From positions 89,773,960 through 89,837,959 of the forward strand of contig OX377206.1 of the NCBI GenBank assembly GCA_947396885.1: 64,000 bases of DNA, given 5' to 3'. Source of the stretch: Heligmosomoides polygyrus polygyrus (lineage: Eukaryota > Nematoda > Chromadorea > Rhabditida > Heligmosomidae). This document shows, in pieces, positions 63,743 to 64,000 of this stretch (within the stretch, counting starts at the first letter, position 1; the number at the start of each line of letters is the position of its first letter). The notes beneath the pieces were generated by a model that was not told the DNA's origin, ran no database searches, and worked only from the letters and a program-made list of their open reading frames with translations. Both the position numbers and the translations under genes were made by a program.

Positions 63743-63905
63743 GTTTATTTTGAATTCTAACTCCAGACAATCTTTCATACCTGCATGAGATTTACGAAAT
63801 GCTGAAATAGCCGCCATATACGTGCGCTACTTCATAGCCGAGGTGAAGCGGGAATTCTTAGGAAACTTTTGAAACCCTCGTGATTAAAAAAACTACTTTG
63901 AAAAG
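63743..63905. other. Short unassigned stretch
   Basis: Sequence between the LINE and the terminal SINE. Nothing recognised. Confidence 0.4.
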
Positions 63906-64000
63906 GGGCGCGTGTAGCGTAGTCGGAGGAGGCGCCGACTGTCGCGTGCACCCGATACCAGGTTCGTGGTTCGGATTTCCCGCTCAGGTCAACCAAGCCT
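63906..64000 (+). repeat. SINE-1 copy cut by the window end
   Basis: gggcgcgtgtagcgtagtcg gaggaggcgccg (A-box side), ggttcgtggttcggatttcc (B box), ending inside the gtcaaccaagcct block. Confidence 0.9.

Noticed and set aside
1..64000. CRISPR arrays, rRNA genes, bacterial operons
   Set aside because: No regularly spaced short direct repeats with unique spacers, no rRNA-like sequence, and no dense unspliced gene clusters were seen.

Overview
The window looks like repeat-rich nuclear DNA of a strongylid (hookworm-like) nematode. Small GT-AG exons are scattered through long introns full of transposons. The RTE-type LINE, the nematode-style nuclear receptor zinc fingers and the many TTA/TAA-targeting MITEs all fit this. 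The species assignment is inference. No operon-like bacterial features, rRNA genes or CRISPR arrays were seen.

Three host genes can be assembled from phase-compatible exons. (1) Plus strand, 344-4197: the last four exons (157 residues) of an unrecognised coiled-coil protein. (2) Minus strand, 23839 down to 4255: a complete 12-exon gene for N-acetylglucosaminyltransferase I (MGAT1 / nematode gly-12/13/14 family), 458 codons before the stop, with membrane anchor, EDD motif and DDWM motif. Genes 1 and 2 converge, with 57 bp between their stop codons. (3) Minus strand, 42779 down to 34191: a 7-exon, 300-residue nuclear hormone receptor. Its DNA-binding domain lies at the C-terminus and no ligand-binding domain was found, an architecture like that of C. 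elegans ODR-7. Weaker candidate exons lie near 30.7-31.0 kb, 43.1 kb and 51.6 kb.

Most of the rest is mobile DNA. A full-length RTE-type LINE (60306-63730, one intact 971-codon endonuclease/reverse transcriptase ORF, 12-bp target duplication) sits at the right end, with several truncated relatives elsewhere. A gag-only LTR retrotransposon (13670-17154) with apparently identical 159-bp LTRs sits in an MGAT1 intron. About 32 copies of one tRNA-derived SINE occur, many with direct repeats of 9-16 bp. Other families are Harbinger-like MITEs (3-bp duplications), Merlin-like fold-back elements (8-bp duplications), a second tRNA-like SINE, a mariner transposase fragment, Penelope-like GIY-YIG fragments, and large palindromes that carry tRNA-like sequence.

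The elements are often nested: a MITE in a MITE in a MITE at about 0.7-1.1 kb; a SINE split by two abutting MITEs and a LINE at 27.6-29.0 kb; a palindrome inside a palindrome at 45.1-47.0 kb. Tandem repeats are concentrated at 31.8-32.9 kb (a 42-bp minisatellite, then purine-rich repeats with a period of about 288 bp).
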